From positions 248,001 through 312,000 of the forward strand of contig JALGYY010000046.1 in NCBI GenBank assembly GCA_025782575.1: a stretch of 64,000 nt of DNA, in the 5' to 3' direction. This DNA is from a bacterium. GTDB lineage: Bacteria > Orphanbacterota > Orphanbacteria > Orphanbacterales > Orphanbacteraceae. The translations under genes were made by a program, and so were the position numbers. This document shows positions 17,859 to 27,340 of the stretch, piece by piece; position 1 is the stretch's first letter; every line of letters begins with the position of its first letter. Under the pieces are notes generated by a model. It was given only the letters and a program-made list of their open reading frames with translations. It was not told the origin of the DNA and ran no database searches.

Positions 17859-20570
17859 ATGCGCGGAAAGAATAGATCTTTCTGGAACCCTGCCGTCTTC
17901 CTTTTCTTGCTCGCCCTCATGGCCGCACCCCCCAGCGAGGTACTAGGGCAAAATCAGGACACGGGGATTCTGTCAGGAACAGTAAGAAACCGAGATAACG
18001 GCAAAGCTATCCCCTATGCCGATATCATCATCGAGGGAACGGGCCGAGGCGGGATCACCCAGAGTAACGGTACGTTTACGGTGCCGAGCATTCCGGCCGG
18101 AACCTACGCCATCAAAATCACTCGGATCGGATTTTCGACCGAGAGAATCGAAGGGGTGATCATCGGCCCCGGCCAGATCGCGACCATCAGTGTCCAGCTC
18201 GATATTTCAGAGACGGTCATCGATGCCATCCAAGTAACGGACAACATCGACAAGATTGATGTGACGGCATCGGTATCTTCTAACAAGATCGGCAGGGAAG
18301 AGTTCAAAATCCGTGCGATTAACAACGTGACGGACGCCCTCTCTAAACAGCCGGGTGTCGTCGTTGAACCGGGCGGCCAGATTCACGTTCGTGGCGGACG
18401 GGCCGACGAGACGAAGTTCATGATTGACGGCATGCCAGTGACAAGCGCATTTTCGAGCGCCAGTCTGAACGTCTCATTCGCCGCGCTCGACCAGATTGAG
18501 TTGCTTTCCGGCGGTTTCGACGCCGAGTACGGTAACGCCGCATCCGGTATCGTGAACATTACGACGGCTGAAGGTGGCAGAAGCTACTCGGGGCTCGTTC
18601 GTTTCTTCACTGATGACTACGGCGCGGACGACAAGACGTACTTCAATCAAGACGATATAGCGCTCGCTTTCGGAGGACCTCTTCTTCACAAGGACCTTCG
18701 ATTCCATCTTTCCGTCGAGGGGATTTTCAGCGATACCCATACTCCGATGAACCGGGATTACAACAAACGCGATATTCTGGGAATCACCTTCCGGGATCGC
18801 CAGGACAATCAGTATCAGGGCCAGGGCAAGGTGACCTACTTCTTCACGCCTCAAAAGAAGCTCTCTACGGAGTTTCTCGCCACACGTCGAAAGAGGACGC
18901 CGTACAATCACGTCTTCAGCCGCGTCGGATGGTGGTCGGAAGAGGCGCGCCACTGGTGGTTCGAGCCCCTGGATGATACCTATGAATTCTACTCGGGCCC
19001 GGAGCACGCTCAGAGAACTGAGCGAATCGACCTCCAGAACAGCCTGAGCTGGACTCATACGCTCTCTCCGGAGACGTACTACACCGCCAAACTTGCACGT
19101 TTCTCCAGTTCATTCCTGAATCGGGTGGGAGAGAAGGATCCCGGGGATTACATTCCCTTCTTCGGCGCCGAGTCGCAGATCGATCCCCTGAATCGCTTCT
19201 TCGCCGTGGACGGAGATTATCCACTGTTCTCGGAGTATGACGCGAAGACGATCACGTTGAAATCCGATCTGACCAGTCAGCTTCATCCTGCTCATCGTGC
19301 CAAGATCGGATTCCAGTTCGACTATCACGACATGGAGAATTTCGAGGCGTCGTTCCCGGATTCCAATAATCTTCAGGGGTCTTTCCCGGATGACTATCAC
19401 GTCTTCGCATGGGGGGGAGCCGCCTATGTTCAGGACAAGTTCCAACACGAAGGGATGGTCATTAACGGCGGACTTCGCTGGGACTTCTTCGATCCGGGCT
19501 TGAAGGCCGTCCGCCTGGACAATGAAGCACGGGCCGCAACGTTCCGGCCGCCGCTGGATATATCCCTCGGTGCGCGCCTGAAATCGCAGGTCAGCCCGAG
19601 GCTCGGGATGGCCTATCCGATCACCGATCGTGATGTGCTCCATTTTCATTACGGCCGGTTTTATCAGCTCCCCGATCTCGATAACATGTATCAATCGATC
19701 GGTGTGACCAACTTCCAGCCTGGGGCAACACAGGGGAATGTGAACCTCGAACCGCAGCAGACAATTTCCTATGAGCTCGGTGTCGACCACCAGTTGTCCA
19801 GTACGCTCAATCTGGATATGACGATTTTCTTCAAGGATATTTTCGGCCAGATCGATACGGAAGAACTGAATGCTGCAACCACTGCCGGGATCGGCTCGGA
19901 TGCTCCCGTTACTTTCGTGAATCAGGCCTATGGCACGGTGAAGGGTCTCGAGTTCAAGCTGAAGCGCCGCCTGTCGAGAAAGTTCGGCGGTACCCTGGTG
20001 TATACGCTTTCGCGCGCTACCGGAACGACCTCGGACGAAAATACGCAGGTCCTCGTCGGGCTCGGTCAATTGAATCGGAAACCGTTGACGGAAAACCCGC
20101 TCCGATGGGACCGAACCCACACGGTCGTCGCCAATCTGATTCTTACCGATCCTGGTGTTTGGGAAGTCTCCGCGGACTACACTTTCCAGAGTGCCGCGCC
20201 GTACACTCCTCAGACCTTCAACCAGAGAGAGACACTGGCTGAGTCGATCAACACAGGCCGCCTGCTGGACGAGGCGTGGCTCGATATCAGAGCGAATAAA
20301 CTCTATTCAATGTACGGGCAGGAGTACCGTCTATTCGTAGAAGGACGCAATTTACTGGATCGTGACAATATCGCGACGTTCTCACCGGGAATCTGGCCGA
20401 GTAATTCAGGACTCTTTGCGGAGTACTATACTGAGGCCGGGGAGCTCGGCGGGGCTTTCAACCTGCATGAGGTAAACTCGTCGAGCGAAGATACCTATAT
20501 TCCCCTGAGTGATCCCCGCGTGTTTGATCCCGGCCGAAATATCAAAGTCGGGGTGATGTTCGACTGGTAG
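17859..20570 (+). CDS. TonB-dependent outer-membrane receptor with N-terminal carboxypeptidase-regulatory-like domain
   Basis: Outer-membrane active-transport barrel of about 903 residues. The ATG at 17859 is chosen over 17838 because AAAGGAG lies 8 nt ahead. A signal peptide with hydrophobic core 'AVFLFLLALMAAPP' ends near 'VLG-QNQD'. A CarboxypepD_reg/CNA-B-like fold follows ('GTVRNRDNGKAIPYADIII', 'SNGTFTVPSIPAGTYAI'), as in SusC-type receptors. The plug domain follows ('DALSKQPGVVVEPGGQIHVRGGRADETKFMIDG' region), then 'GGFDAEYGNAASGIVNITT', and then a long beta-barrel ending in a terminal aromatic residue (MFDW). The substrate is not identifiable. It heads a block with a secreted protein, a PorV-like barrel, and exbB/exbD/tonB to energise it. 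Confidence 0.9.
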   Translation: MRGKNRSFWNPAVFLFLLALMAAPPSEVLGQNQDTGILSGTVRNRDNGKAIPYADIIIEGTGRGGITQSNGTFTVPSIPAGTYAIKITRIGFSTERIEGVIIGPGQIATISVQLDISETVIDAIQVTDNIDKIDVTASVSSNKIGREEFKIRAINNVTDALSKQPGVVVEPGGQIHVRGGRADETKFMIDGMPVTSAFSSASLNVSFAALDQIELLSGGFDAEYGNAASGIVNITTAEGGRSYSGLVRFFTDDYGADDKTYFNQDDIALAFGGPLLHKDLRFHLSVEGIFSDTHTPMNRDYNKRDILGITFRDRQDNQYQGQGKVTYFFTPQKKLSTEFLATRRKRTPYNHVFSRVGWWSEEARHWWFEPLDDTYEFYSGPEHAQRTERIDLQNSLSWTHTLSPETYYTAKLARFSSSFLNRVGEKDPGDYIPFFGAESQIDPLNRFFAVDGDYPLFSEYDAKTITLKSDLTSQLHPAHRAKIGFQFDYHDMENFEASFPDSNNLQGSFPDDYHVFAWGGAAYVQDKFQHEGMVINGGLRWDFFDPGLKAVRLDNEARAATFRPPLDISLGARLKSQVSPRLGMAYPITDRDVLHFHYGRFYQLPDLDNMYQSIGVTNFQPGATQGNVNLEPQQTISYELGVDHQLSSTLNLDMTIFFKDIFGQIDTEELNAATTAGIGSDAPVTFVNQAYGTVKGLEFKLKRRLSRKFGGTLVYTLSRATGTTSDENTQVLVGLGQLNRKPLTENPLRWDRTHTVVANLILTDPGVWEVSADYTFQSAAPYTPQTFNQRETLAESINTGRLLDEAWLDIRANKLYSMYGQEYRLFVEGRNLLDRDNIATFSPGIWPSNSGLFAEYYTEAGELGGAFNLHEVNSSSEDTYIPLSDPRVFDPGRNIKVGVMFDW

Positions 20571-20616
20571 GCGGTTGAAGGATTTGATGGGATTCAATTC
20601 GGGGAGGATGACACAG

Positions 20617-22785
20617 ATGATCAATCCTTGCTCGGTCTGCCGACCGGATTGCAGAAAAAAACGGTTGCAGGCGATGTTCGCCGCCATGCTCGCTTGCCTG
20701 ATCTTCATCGCGGTTCCGGCGAGTGCCAAGATGACTCCCGAGCAGTATAGCGGGCAACCGGAAGTATCGCTCCCTTCGAACAGCACGCTTCAGTTTCTGC
20801 TTCGCTTCCACAACGTCGGAAAACTGATTCTCCATGTTTCCAACCAAGGTGTTTTCGGAACCAGGGGGAATGCCCCGCCCAATGCCGCTCCCTCAGGGCA
20901 ATGGCTCCCGGGTGAGCCGCATGAATATCTCTGGGCAGCCGGGCTCTGGGTGGGTGGTGTCACCGAGGACAATGATACCCTTGTCTCGACCGCCATCTAT
21001 AACCCCGAATTCTGGCCCAGCTTTTTCGACCCGCTCGAAGTGATCTATGAAACATGGGAAGGCCGGCCGGGAGGCCTCCGGAACCAGGATGATGACGGCG
21101 ACGGGGAGATCGACGAAGACAACATCGATGGATCGAACAACGATCCCTGGAACGATACCCGGATTGATGAGGATCACGCCGCTATCAGCCAGCAGATGTT
21201 TCGATGTGTCTACTATGACAGTTCTACATTCCTGAATGACCGTATCACCGATCCGCAGGAACTCCACAGACCACTCAATCTAAAGGTCTGGCAGGAGAGC
21301 TATCAGTGGATCGGGCCGAACTGGGATGATTTCGTCGGGCTCCATTTCGTGATCGAGAACATCGGTGATGAAACGATCAACAACGCCTATGTCGGCTTCA
21401 TGGTCGATTCCGATGTGGGAGATGTGAGTCTCAGCCAAAACTCGTTCCACGTGGATGATCTGTCGAATTTCATATCTCAGGACACTACGATCATTGTTCT
21501 GGGGGCACCTGATGAGAAACTGAGTCTCAATGTGGCATACATGCGTGATGCGGAGGGGGGGGATGACGGCAGCAATGCCGACGGACTGTTCGGCGTCATG
21601 TTCCTTGGGCACACGGTAGACTCCACCGGTATTAACGCACCGCCGAAAGTGGAAATCCACGCCTATCGATCGTGGTCCAGCGGCGAAGAGGATCCCGAGA
21701 ACGACCGGGAGCGGTATCGTTATCTGAGAGGGAGCAAAAAAGAGGGACCGGCGTACGTTCAGGATATCGATCCACCTGAATCCAGGCCGGCTGACTATCG
21801 AATGCTTCTGTCCGCCGGACAATTCCGCCAGGTGCGTCCGGGAGACCTTCTTGAATTCGACGCCGCTTTCGTAGTGCTCGATCCCCTCGGACTCGACCGG
21901 AATGATGAAAACGTCGTGCGCACAAAAATGCTGGGCAATGCGATTGCCGCCCAGCGGATCTTCAATCGGGATTGGACGGCGGCGGCGGCACCACCTCCTC
22001 CTGAGCAGAGAGTCATTCCAGGTGATCACCGCGTGACGATTGAATGGGATGACTTTTCCGAGCAGACCAGAGACCCGCTCAGCCTGAAGTTCGATTTCCA
22101 GGGATACCAGGTGTGGAAAGCAGCCGGCTGGCGTAGAGCGACGGTCGACCCTCGCGACGATCAATGGTTTCTTGTCGCCGATGTCGATAAAGACGATCTG
22201 GCTGATTTTGATACCGGGGCACAGGGAATCGGTAAGTACCGCTACATCGATACAGATGTGAAGAACGGTTTCCCTTACTGGTATGCCGTTACCGCCTATG
22301 ATCATGGCGATGAAGAATCAGGGATCGCTCCGGAATTCGGCAAATTCTCCCAATCCAAGCAGCTGGTCTACGTTCGGTTCTCCCCGACCCGCTCCCTGGA
22401 AGACGGGGTCGACGTCTTCGAAATCGATCCATCAACCGGCGAGGTGATGGGATCGAGAGAGATTCGGACCGTCGAGAACGTGAACGTCGTGCCCAACCCC
22501 TATCGACTCGAGGCGGCATGGGACGAGGAAGACTCCCCGTTCAATCCGACCGGTCGCAAAATCTATTTCGTCAACGTTCCCGCTCGAGCTACCATTACGA
22601 TTTACACCCTGGCGGGAGATCTGGTACAAACGATTGAGCACAATTATCATACCGCTCCCGAGGTGGACCTGGTTTCGTGGAATCTCGTTTCCCGGAACAA
22701 TCAGGAGATCGTGAGCGGGGTTTATCTCTACCACATCGAATCGGACGTAGGCGAAAAGGTCGGCCGGTTCGTTATCATTCGATAG
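20617..22785 (+). CDS. Secreted protein with T9SS-type C-terminal sorting-like domain
   Basis: Family unknown, but the architecture is clear. GGGGAGG at 20601-20607 places the start at ATG 20617. A signal peptide with core 'MFAAMLACLIFIAVPASA' follows. Near residue 158 is an aspartate-rich 'DDDGDGEIDEDNIDG' calcium-binding-like loop. The last ~95 residues start with 'NVVPNPYRLEAAW', continue with 'ATITIYTLAGDLVQTI' and 'VSWNLVSRN', and end in 'IVSGVYLYHIES...GRFVIIR'. That is the pattern of T9SS type A sorting domains and FlgD-like Ig folds. It lies 46 bp after the TonB-dependent receptor and 8 bp before the PorV-like gene. It is probably surface-exposed or secreted through SprA. Cysteines near the N-terminus belong to the pre-signal region and are likely not a lipobox. 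Confidence 0.75.
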   Translation: MINPCSVCRPDCRKKRLQAMFAAMLACLIFIAVPASAKMTPEQYSGQPEVSLPSNSTLQFLLRFHNVGKLILHVSNQGVFGTRGNAPPNAAPSGQWLPGEPHEYLWAAGLWVGGVTEDNDTLVSTAIYNPEFWPSFFDPLEVIYETWEGRPGGLRNQDDDGDGEIDEDNIDGSNNDPWNDTRIDEDHAAISQQMFRCVYYDSSTFLNDRITDPQELHRPLNLKVWQESYQWIGPNWDDFVGLHFVIENIGDETINNAYVGFMVDSDVGDVSLSQNSFHVDDLSNFISQDTTIIVLGAPDEKLSLNVAYMRDAEGGDDGSNADGLFGVMFLGHTVDSTGINAPPKVEIHAYRSWSSGEEDPENDRERYRYLRGSKKEGPAYVQDIDPPESRPADYRMLLSAGQFRQVRPGDLLEFDAAFVVLDPLGLDRNDENVVRTKMLGNAIAAQRIFNRDWTAAAAPPPPEQRVIPGDHRVTIEWDDFSEQTRDPLSLKFDFQGYQVWKAAGWRRATVDPRDDQWFLVADVDKDDLADFDTGAQGIGKYRYIDTDVKNGFPYWYAVTAYDHGDEESGIAPEFGKFSQSKQLVYVRFSPTRSLEDGVDVFEIDPSTGEVMGSREIRTVENVNVVPNPYRLEAAWDEEDSPFNPTGRKIYFVNVPARATITIYTLAGDLVQTIEHNYHTAPEVDLVSWNLVSRNNQEIVSGVYLYHIESDVGEKVGRFVIIR

Positions 22786-22793
22786 GAAGAATC

Positions 22794-23804
22794 ATGTTGT
22801 CATTGCACAAAAGGGGGACCGGGAAAGTGAAATGGTTGAAGCTCTCCCTCGCCGTCGCACTGATCTTCTCTCTCCATGGAAATGCCCAGGCGACAGAGAT
22901 CTTCGCAAAAGTGGGAACCATCGGGGCCCAGTTCCTGAAAATGGGGGTTGGTGGCCGGGGGGTCGCCATGGGTGAGTCCTTTGTCGCGATCGCTGATGAT
23001 GCGTCGGCGTTGTATTGGAACCCGGCCGGAATCGCGCAACTGGAAGGGAAGAGCCACGTTATTCTGTCCCACACCTCCTGGCCGGCTGATATCGGCCACG
23101 AGTTTATCGGCTACGTATTCACCTACGGGGGCATTCCGGGCGTTCTCGGAGTGAGCATGAACATCCTTCAGATGGACCCGATGATTCGTACGACCGAGTA
23201 CCATCCGGATGGTATCAACATTGCCGGTTCGGAGGAACTCGAGCAGTTCGATGCGGGTGACCTCGCTCTCGGCTTCAGTTATGCTCAGTTCCTGACCGAT
23301 AAGTTTTCGTTCGGCGGAACGATCAAGTGGATCCACCAGGGTCTGGAGGACGAATTCGCTGAAGCTCTTAACTTTGATTTCGGCACTCTGTACAACACTG
23401 GTTTCCGGACCATTACGATCGGTATGGCCGTGCAGAGTATCGGGCAGGAAATGCGATTCATAGACCAGAACTTCTCACCTCCCACGATGTTCAAACTGGG
23501 TGTCGCCATGAGCGCATTCCAGGCCGAGCAGCACAGTGTACTCACCTCGGTCGAGTTCAATCATCCGAGTGACAACAAAGAGCGAGGCAACGTGGGGCTC
23601 GAATATCTCTACGCGCCGCTCGAGAGAGTAAGCCTCGCCCTTCGCGGCGGATACATGACCGGCCGTGATGTGCAGGACTATACTTTCGGTCTTGGTGTCC
23701 AGTTTCCGACCAGCGCCGCTGCTCTCGCCAATGTGAACTACTCGTTTTCCAATCTCGAGGCACTTGGCGGTTCGCATCAGGTGAGCGTGCAACTCCAGTA
23801 TTAG
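22794..23804 (+). CDS. PorV/PorQ-family outer-membrane beta-barrel protein
   Basis: A 336-residue barrel of the FadL-like PorV/PorQ group. ATG 22794 with AGGAAG upstream is preferred over a start inside the previous gene. The signal peptide ends at 'HGNAQA'. The mature N-terminus then shows the diagnostic PorV pattern 'GTIGAQFLKMGVGGRGVAMGESFVAIADDASALYWNPAGIA'. The protein ends in an aromatic residue (VQLQY), typical for Bam-inserted barrels. In Bacteroidota PorV is the T9SS shuttle that receives cargo from SprA and delivers it to the sortase. Its place next to a sorting-domain protein supports that role, but PorV paralogues without a T9SS role also exist. Confidence 0.85.
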   Translation: MLSLHKRGTGKVKWLKLSLAVALIFSLHGNAQATEIFAKVGTIGAQFLKMGVGGRGVAMGESFVAIADDASALYWNPAGIAQLEGKSHVILSHTSWPADIGHEFIGYVFTYGGIPGVLGVSMNILQMDPMIRTTEYHPDGINIAGSEELEQFDAGDLALGFSYAQFLTDKFSFGGTIKWIHQGLEDEFAEALNFDFGTLYNTGFRTITIGMAVQSIGQEMRFIDQNFSPPTMFKLGVAMSAFQAEQHSVLTSVEFNHPSDNKERGNVGLEYLYAPLERVSLALRGGYMTGRDVQDYTFGLGVQFPTSAAALANVNYSFSNLEALGGSHQVSVQLQY

Positions 23805-23864
23805 GACACCGGATCCGGCCATAGCAATCGAACAAACGGCCTAGGCCATATTCGGCGGATCGTG

Positions 23865-25364
23865 ATGCAAGTCTACCGAACATCAAACCGGCTGCTTCTA
23901 CTGATCATCCTTCTTCTGGCGCCCCCGATACATGCTTCCGTAGACGGTCTTCCCGTCACTTCCACTGACGACATTCGATTCGTCGTTGATGCCGTCAGCA
24001 GGCAGGGAACAGGAGGGGAGACCAGTGAGCATCTTGCGATACTCATCCCGAACCGCCAGATCAAATTCGTCAGGACGAGCGAAGCGATCCTCGCAGCTGA
24101 GTTGGATATCGTTATCTATTTCCGCCGCTGGCCGACTGGAGAGCTGCTCGCGCGGAAACAGATCGGCGCCAGTCTCGAAGTCAAATCCAAAAAACTGGCT
24201 CGGGGTGCTCATGACCTCCAGATCCTCGAGAGTTCTTTCTTGATTCCGCCGGGCCCCTACGAACTGGAAGTTAAAGTAAGTGACAGGAATACGTTGGGCT
24301 TCGGGTTTTTCCATCTCTTCGGAAGGAATGCGAGAAGCGGGACAGCCCTGGGTCGCTTTGTGGCAAAAGAATTTCGTGGAGAGGGGCTGGCGATATCGGA
24401 CATCCATTTCGGCCGGGATGTCGATACGACCAGCCAGAGCGTTCTCGCGAACCCGAACAGGCTGTTCGGTGCCACTATGCCTGAGCTTGCCTATTCATAC
24501 GAGGTGTACCTCGGATTGACGCCGGAAGAGAAATCGGCCGTTCCGTATGATGTGAGACGTGAGGTGTTCGACGAGGATGGCCAGATCTGGGCTGTCGAAG
24601 ATGAGAGGCTGACCTATTCGGGGGAGGGGACCAGATTCCGCCGTGCCGGCGTACAGGATCTCTCAGCCATCCCCGGGGGAAGCTACCGTTACCGGGTAAC
24701 CGTCCGGCGGAGCGATGGGAGTGACTCGACTGCTACGGAATCGCCGTTTCATGTCGTCTGGAGCAAAGAAGATCTTGCCTTGATCAATGGAAATGAATCT
24801 TCGGGTGCCGACTTCTTCTCCGAACTGGGTATCGAAGTAGAAGTGAAATCACTTTCCTATATTCTCACTCAAGACGACATTCAGATGGTTGAGCTCCTTA
24901 GCCCGGAGGAGCAGCGGGAGTGGATCACAACCTATTGGGAAGACCGCGATCCTACACCGGGAACGCCCCTCAATGAACTCCGGATGGAGCACTACAGACG
25001 GATTTATCATGCCAATCAACGATTTGGTTCGATCAGAAACATTGGAATGGACACCGATCGCGGCAGGATCTATATCCGCTACGGAGAGCCGGAGCAGATC
25101 AGTAGTGGCTTCTCCGCCCAATCGTTCTTCCAGCCGTTGGGGGGATTCAATATCCACTCCGATCAAGCGAGGGTCGGGGGAATCCGGGGAGGAACCAATG
25201 TCGAGGAAAAAGCCTATGAGATCTGGGTCTTCGGGGAGCGGGGTCGATTTCTCGGAGAGCGGCGGAATAAGGCGGCGGGGCTCCAGTTGCGATTTGTATT
25301 CGTCGACGTGGAAGGCTACGGAGAGTACACCCTCACTGAAAGTACGGACCGTTCGGAATTCTGA
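23865..25364 (+). CDS. GWxTD domain-containing exported protein
   Basis: About 499 residues with a signal peptide (core 'LLLLIILLLAPPIHAS'). The C-terminal third carries the GWxTD-domain pattern: 'EREWITTYWEDRDPTPGTPLNE'-like text (here starting EEQREW at about residue 350), 'YYRRI.HANQRFG' and 'GRIYIRYGEPEQI'. The domain is found almost only in FCB-side and acidobacterial lineages and its function is unknown. The middle part looks like beta-sandwich domains (e.g. 'GSYRYRVTVRRSDG'). It follows the PorV-like gene after 60 bp and precedes the exbB promoter. GTG 23862 and ATG 23865 are both possible starts. Confidence 0.82.
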   Translation: MQVYRTSNRLLLLIILLLAPPIHASVDGLPVTSTDDIRFVVDAVSRQGTGGETSEHLAILIPNRQIKFVRTSEAILAAELDIVIYFRRWPTGELLARKQIGASLEVKSKKLARGAHDLQILESSFLIPPGPYELEVKVSDRNTLGFGFFHLFGRNARSGTALGRFVAKEFRGEGLAISDIHFGRDVDTTSQSVLANPNRLFGATMPELAYSYEVYLGLTPEEKSAVPYDVRREVFDEDGQIWAVEDERLTYSGEGTRFRRAGVQDLSAIPGGSYRYRVTVRRSDGSDSTATESPFHVVWSKEDLALINGNESSGADFFSELGIEVEVKSLSYILTQDDIQMVELLSPEEQREWITTYWEDRDPTPGTPLNELRMEHYRRIYHANQRFGSIRNIGMDTDRGRIYIRYGEPEQISSGFSAQSFFQPLGGFNIHSDQARVGGIRGGTNVEEKAYEIWVFGERGRFLGERRNKAAGLQLRFVFVDVEGYGEYTLTESTDRSEF

Positions 25365-25431
25365 CCTGCAGGGGCATACCGGTCGGATATCGCCTGCCGG
25401 ATCTCCACACACGGGCGGGGGACAAAAGCTG

Positions 25432-25460
25432 TTGACACCATCCAGGACGGTGGCTAGAGT
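25432..25460 (+). promoter_or_regulatory. Sigma-70-type promoter of the exbB-exbD-exbD-tonB operon
   Basis: TTGACA at 25432-25437, 17-bp spacer, TAGAGT at 25455-25460. It is identical in both hexamers and spacing to the promoter at 17761, suggesting matched expression of receptor and energiser. A leader of about 105 nt follows. Confidence 0.75.
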
Positions 25461-25573
25461 AAAGCGTCTAAGTCTTTTCGTTCTATTATAGTTTGTCGAT
25501 TCGACATGACAGATCAGGACCTAAACTCCTGGCCATAAGCGCAGGAGTTGTGTGTGATCGGAGGAGTTTTTTC

Positions 25574-26461
25574 ATGGCACTTCTGGGCATTCGATGGAAA
25601 CCCTTTCTTTCCCTCGGACTTGTTTTCGCTCTTTTCTTTCTAACTGGACCTGCCGAGGCCCAGGATGACGCTTCGGTCGACGGAGCGGAAGTTGCGGGTT
25701 ATACGCTTGGCGAAACCGGCGACACTCTTCTCGCGGAAGCGGCGGGGGATACTCTGGAAGAAACAGGCGATTCCCTGGCTGCTGGAGCGGGTTTCACAGA
25801 TACGGAAGAGTCAAAATCATTCTTCGGCAAGATTGCCTCCAGCGGGATGGTCGATAAGTTCCATGAGGGTGGAGTCTTCATGTGGCCCCTCCTGATTCTT
25901 TCCGTAGTCGGTCTCGCTGTATTCTTCGAGCGATTCTTCACGTTCAGCAAAGCACGGATCAACGTCCGGAAGTTCATGAGTGAAATCGGTACCGCCATGC
26001 AGAAGGACGGCATCGAGGGGTCAAAGCATGTGTGTGAACGGACCCGTGGTCCGATTTCCGCCGTTTTGCATGCCGGCCTCATGAAAGCCGGTCGTGGAAC
26101 GGAAGCGATCGAGAAGGCGGTTGAGAGTGCCGGCACGGTCGAAATGTCCTTTCTCGAGAAGGGTCTCGTTGTTATTTCATCCGTCGCGACCGTTGGACCT
26201 CTTGTCGGCTTCCTCGGCACAGTGGCTGGAATGATCCACGCGTTCGAGGCGATCGCGGCAGCCGATCAGGTAAACGCCAAAGTGGTTGCGTCCGGTATTT
26301 CGGAAGCGCTGATCACGACGGCGACGGGACTCATGATCGCCATCCCGGCACAGATCGCCTACAACTATTTCGTCGCTCAGATTGACCGCTTCATCATCGA
26401 AATGGAAGAAGCCTCCACAGAGATGATCGACAGCCTGATTCGTCTCGAAGGCGGCGAATAG
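25574..26461 (+). CDS. exbB: MotA/TolQ/ExbB proton channel family protein with signal-like N-terminus
   Basis: Inner-membrane proton channel subunit of the TonB energising complex. ATG 25574 is supported by GGAGGAG 7 nt upstream and gives 295 residues. It starts with a cleavable-looking signal ('SLGLVFALFFLTGPAEA-QDD') followed by an acidic linker with repeated 'GDTL/ETGDSLA' units. TM1 is near 'GGVFMWPLLILSVVGLAVFFERF'. The pair TM2/TM3 contains the ExbB core 'VATVGPLVGFLGTVAGMI' and 'EALITTATGLMIAIPAQIAYNYF'. Two ExbD genes and tonB follow. TolQ or MotA could look similar, but the neighbouring TonB argues for ExbB. Confidence 0.93.
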   Translation: MALLGIRWKPFLSLGLVFALFFLTGPAEAQDDASVDGAEVAGYTLGETGDTLLAEAAGDTLEETGDSLAAGAGFTDTEESKSFFGKIASSGMVDKFHEGGVFMWPLLILSVVGLAVFFERFFTFSKARINVRKFMSEIGTAMQKDGIEGSKHVCERTRGPISAVLHAGLMKAGRGTEAIEKAVESAGTVEMSFLEKGLVVISSVATVGPLVGFLGTVAGMIHAFEAIAAADQVNAKVVASGISEALITTATGLMIAIPAQIAYNYFVAQIDRFIIEMEEASTEMIDSLIRLEGGE

Positions 26462-26491
26462 GACTGACCTTGGTCAGGGGACGGTGACGCG

Positions 26492-26893
26492 ATGAACTTC
26501 AAAAAGAAAACGCGCGTAGAGACTGAGATACCGAACTCGTCGATGTCCGACGTCGCGTTTCTACTGCTCATCTTCTTTCTTGTAACGACCATCTTCAACA
26601 TGGAGAAGGGGCTCTCGCTCTCCCTGCCGAACTCCGAAAGTGCCCCCAAGCGGATCAGCAAAGAGAATATCTGCGAGATCAAGATCGACCCGGTAGGCCG
26701 GATTACTTTGGATGGAGACGAGGTTGCCATCCCCATGATCGAGGATATCGTTCGGGTCCGTCTGATGGAGAACGATAAACTCATCTGTGTGCTGGAGACG
26801 AATCCCCGCGCACCCTATGGAAAAATGGTCGACGTACTCGATGAACTGAATCTGGCGGGTGCCAAGAAAATAACCCTTCGTTCGGGGAAGTAG
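26492..26893 (+). CDS. exbD: Biopolymer transport protein ExbD (first copy)
   Basis: A 133-residue ExbD/TolR protein with a short basic cytoplasmic N-terminus and one TM helix ('VAFLLLIFFLVTTIFNMEKGL'). The helix carries the usual aspartate just before it (SMSDVAF), the proton-relay residue. The periplasmic part includes 'ISKENICEIKIDPVGRITLDG'. It lies 30 bp behind exbB and 8 bp ahead of a second exbD. Two different ExbDs with one ExbB are typical of Bacteroidota and other FCB TonB operons. Confidence 0.94.
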   Translation: MNFKKKTRVETEIPNSSMSDVAFLLLIFFLVTTIFNMEKGLSLSLPNSESAPKRISKENICEIKIDPVGRITLDGDEVAIPMIEDIVRVRLMENDKLICVLETNPRAPYGKMVDVLDELNLAGAKKITLRSGK

Positions 26894-26901
26894 CTAAGGG
26901 C

Positions 26902-27327
26902 ATGAGCAAAGCAAGATTCAAAAGAAATGCGAGAAGCGGGGCGAAAGTCCCGACTTCATCCATGGCGGATATCGCGTTCCTTCTCCTCATTTTCTTCATG
27001 GTTACGACCATCTTCAAACTGGAAGACGGACTTCCCGTAGAACTGCCCAAAGCTGCTGCAGCGGAACAGATCGCCCGTGAAAGGGTTTCCTACATCTGGG
27101 TCGACAGAAACGGCCGGCTTTCCATCAACGATAACGTCGTTGAACTCGATCGGGTGGGATCGATCATGCTCCGCAAACTGGGGGCCAATCCGGCACTTAT
27201 CGTCTCCTTCAAGGCGGACAAGCACGTCACATACAAGCGTATGGACGACGTGATGGAAGAGCTTAAGAAAGTGAACGCCACGCAGGTCTCATTCTCCTCC
27301 GACTACGAAAAGAAGCGGGGCAGCTGA
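26902..27327 (+). CDS. exbD: Biopolymer transport protein ExbD (second copy)
   Basis: A 141-residue paralogue of the preceding gene, with the same order: basic N-terminus, 'SSMADIAFLLLIFFMVTTIFKLEDGL' membrane helix with the conserved aspartate, and a periplasmic domain with 'YIWVDRNGRLSIND' and 'DDVMEELKKVNATQVSF'. It is not a simple tandem duplicate, since the periplasmic domains are clearly divergent. It is followed after 13 bp by tonB. Confidence 0.94.
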   Translation: MSKARFKRNARSGAKVPTSSMADIAFLLLIFFMVTTIFKLEDGLPVELPKAAAAEQIARERVSYIWVDRNGRLSINDNVVELDRVGSIMLRKLGANPALIVSFKADKHVTYKRMDDVMEELKKVNATQVSFSSDYEKKRGS

Positions 27328-27340
27328 TGAGGCGGTTAAA

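Noticed and set aside
26492-27327. Tandem duplication of exbD
   Set aside because: The copies are paralogues with diverged periplasmic domains; this two-ExbD arrangement is normal for FCB TonB operons.
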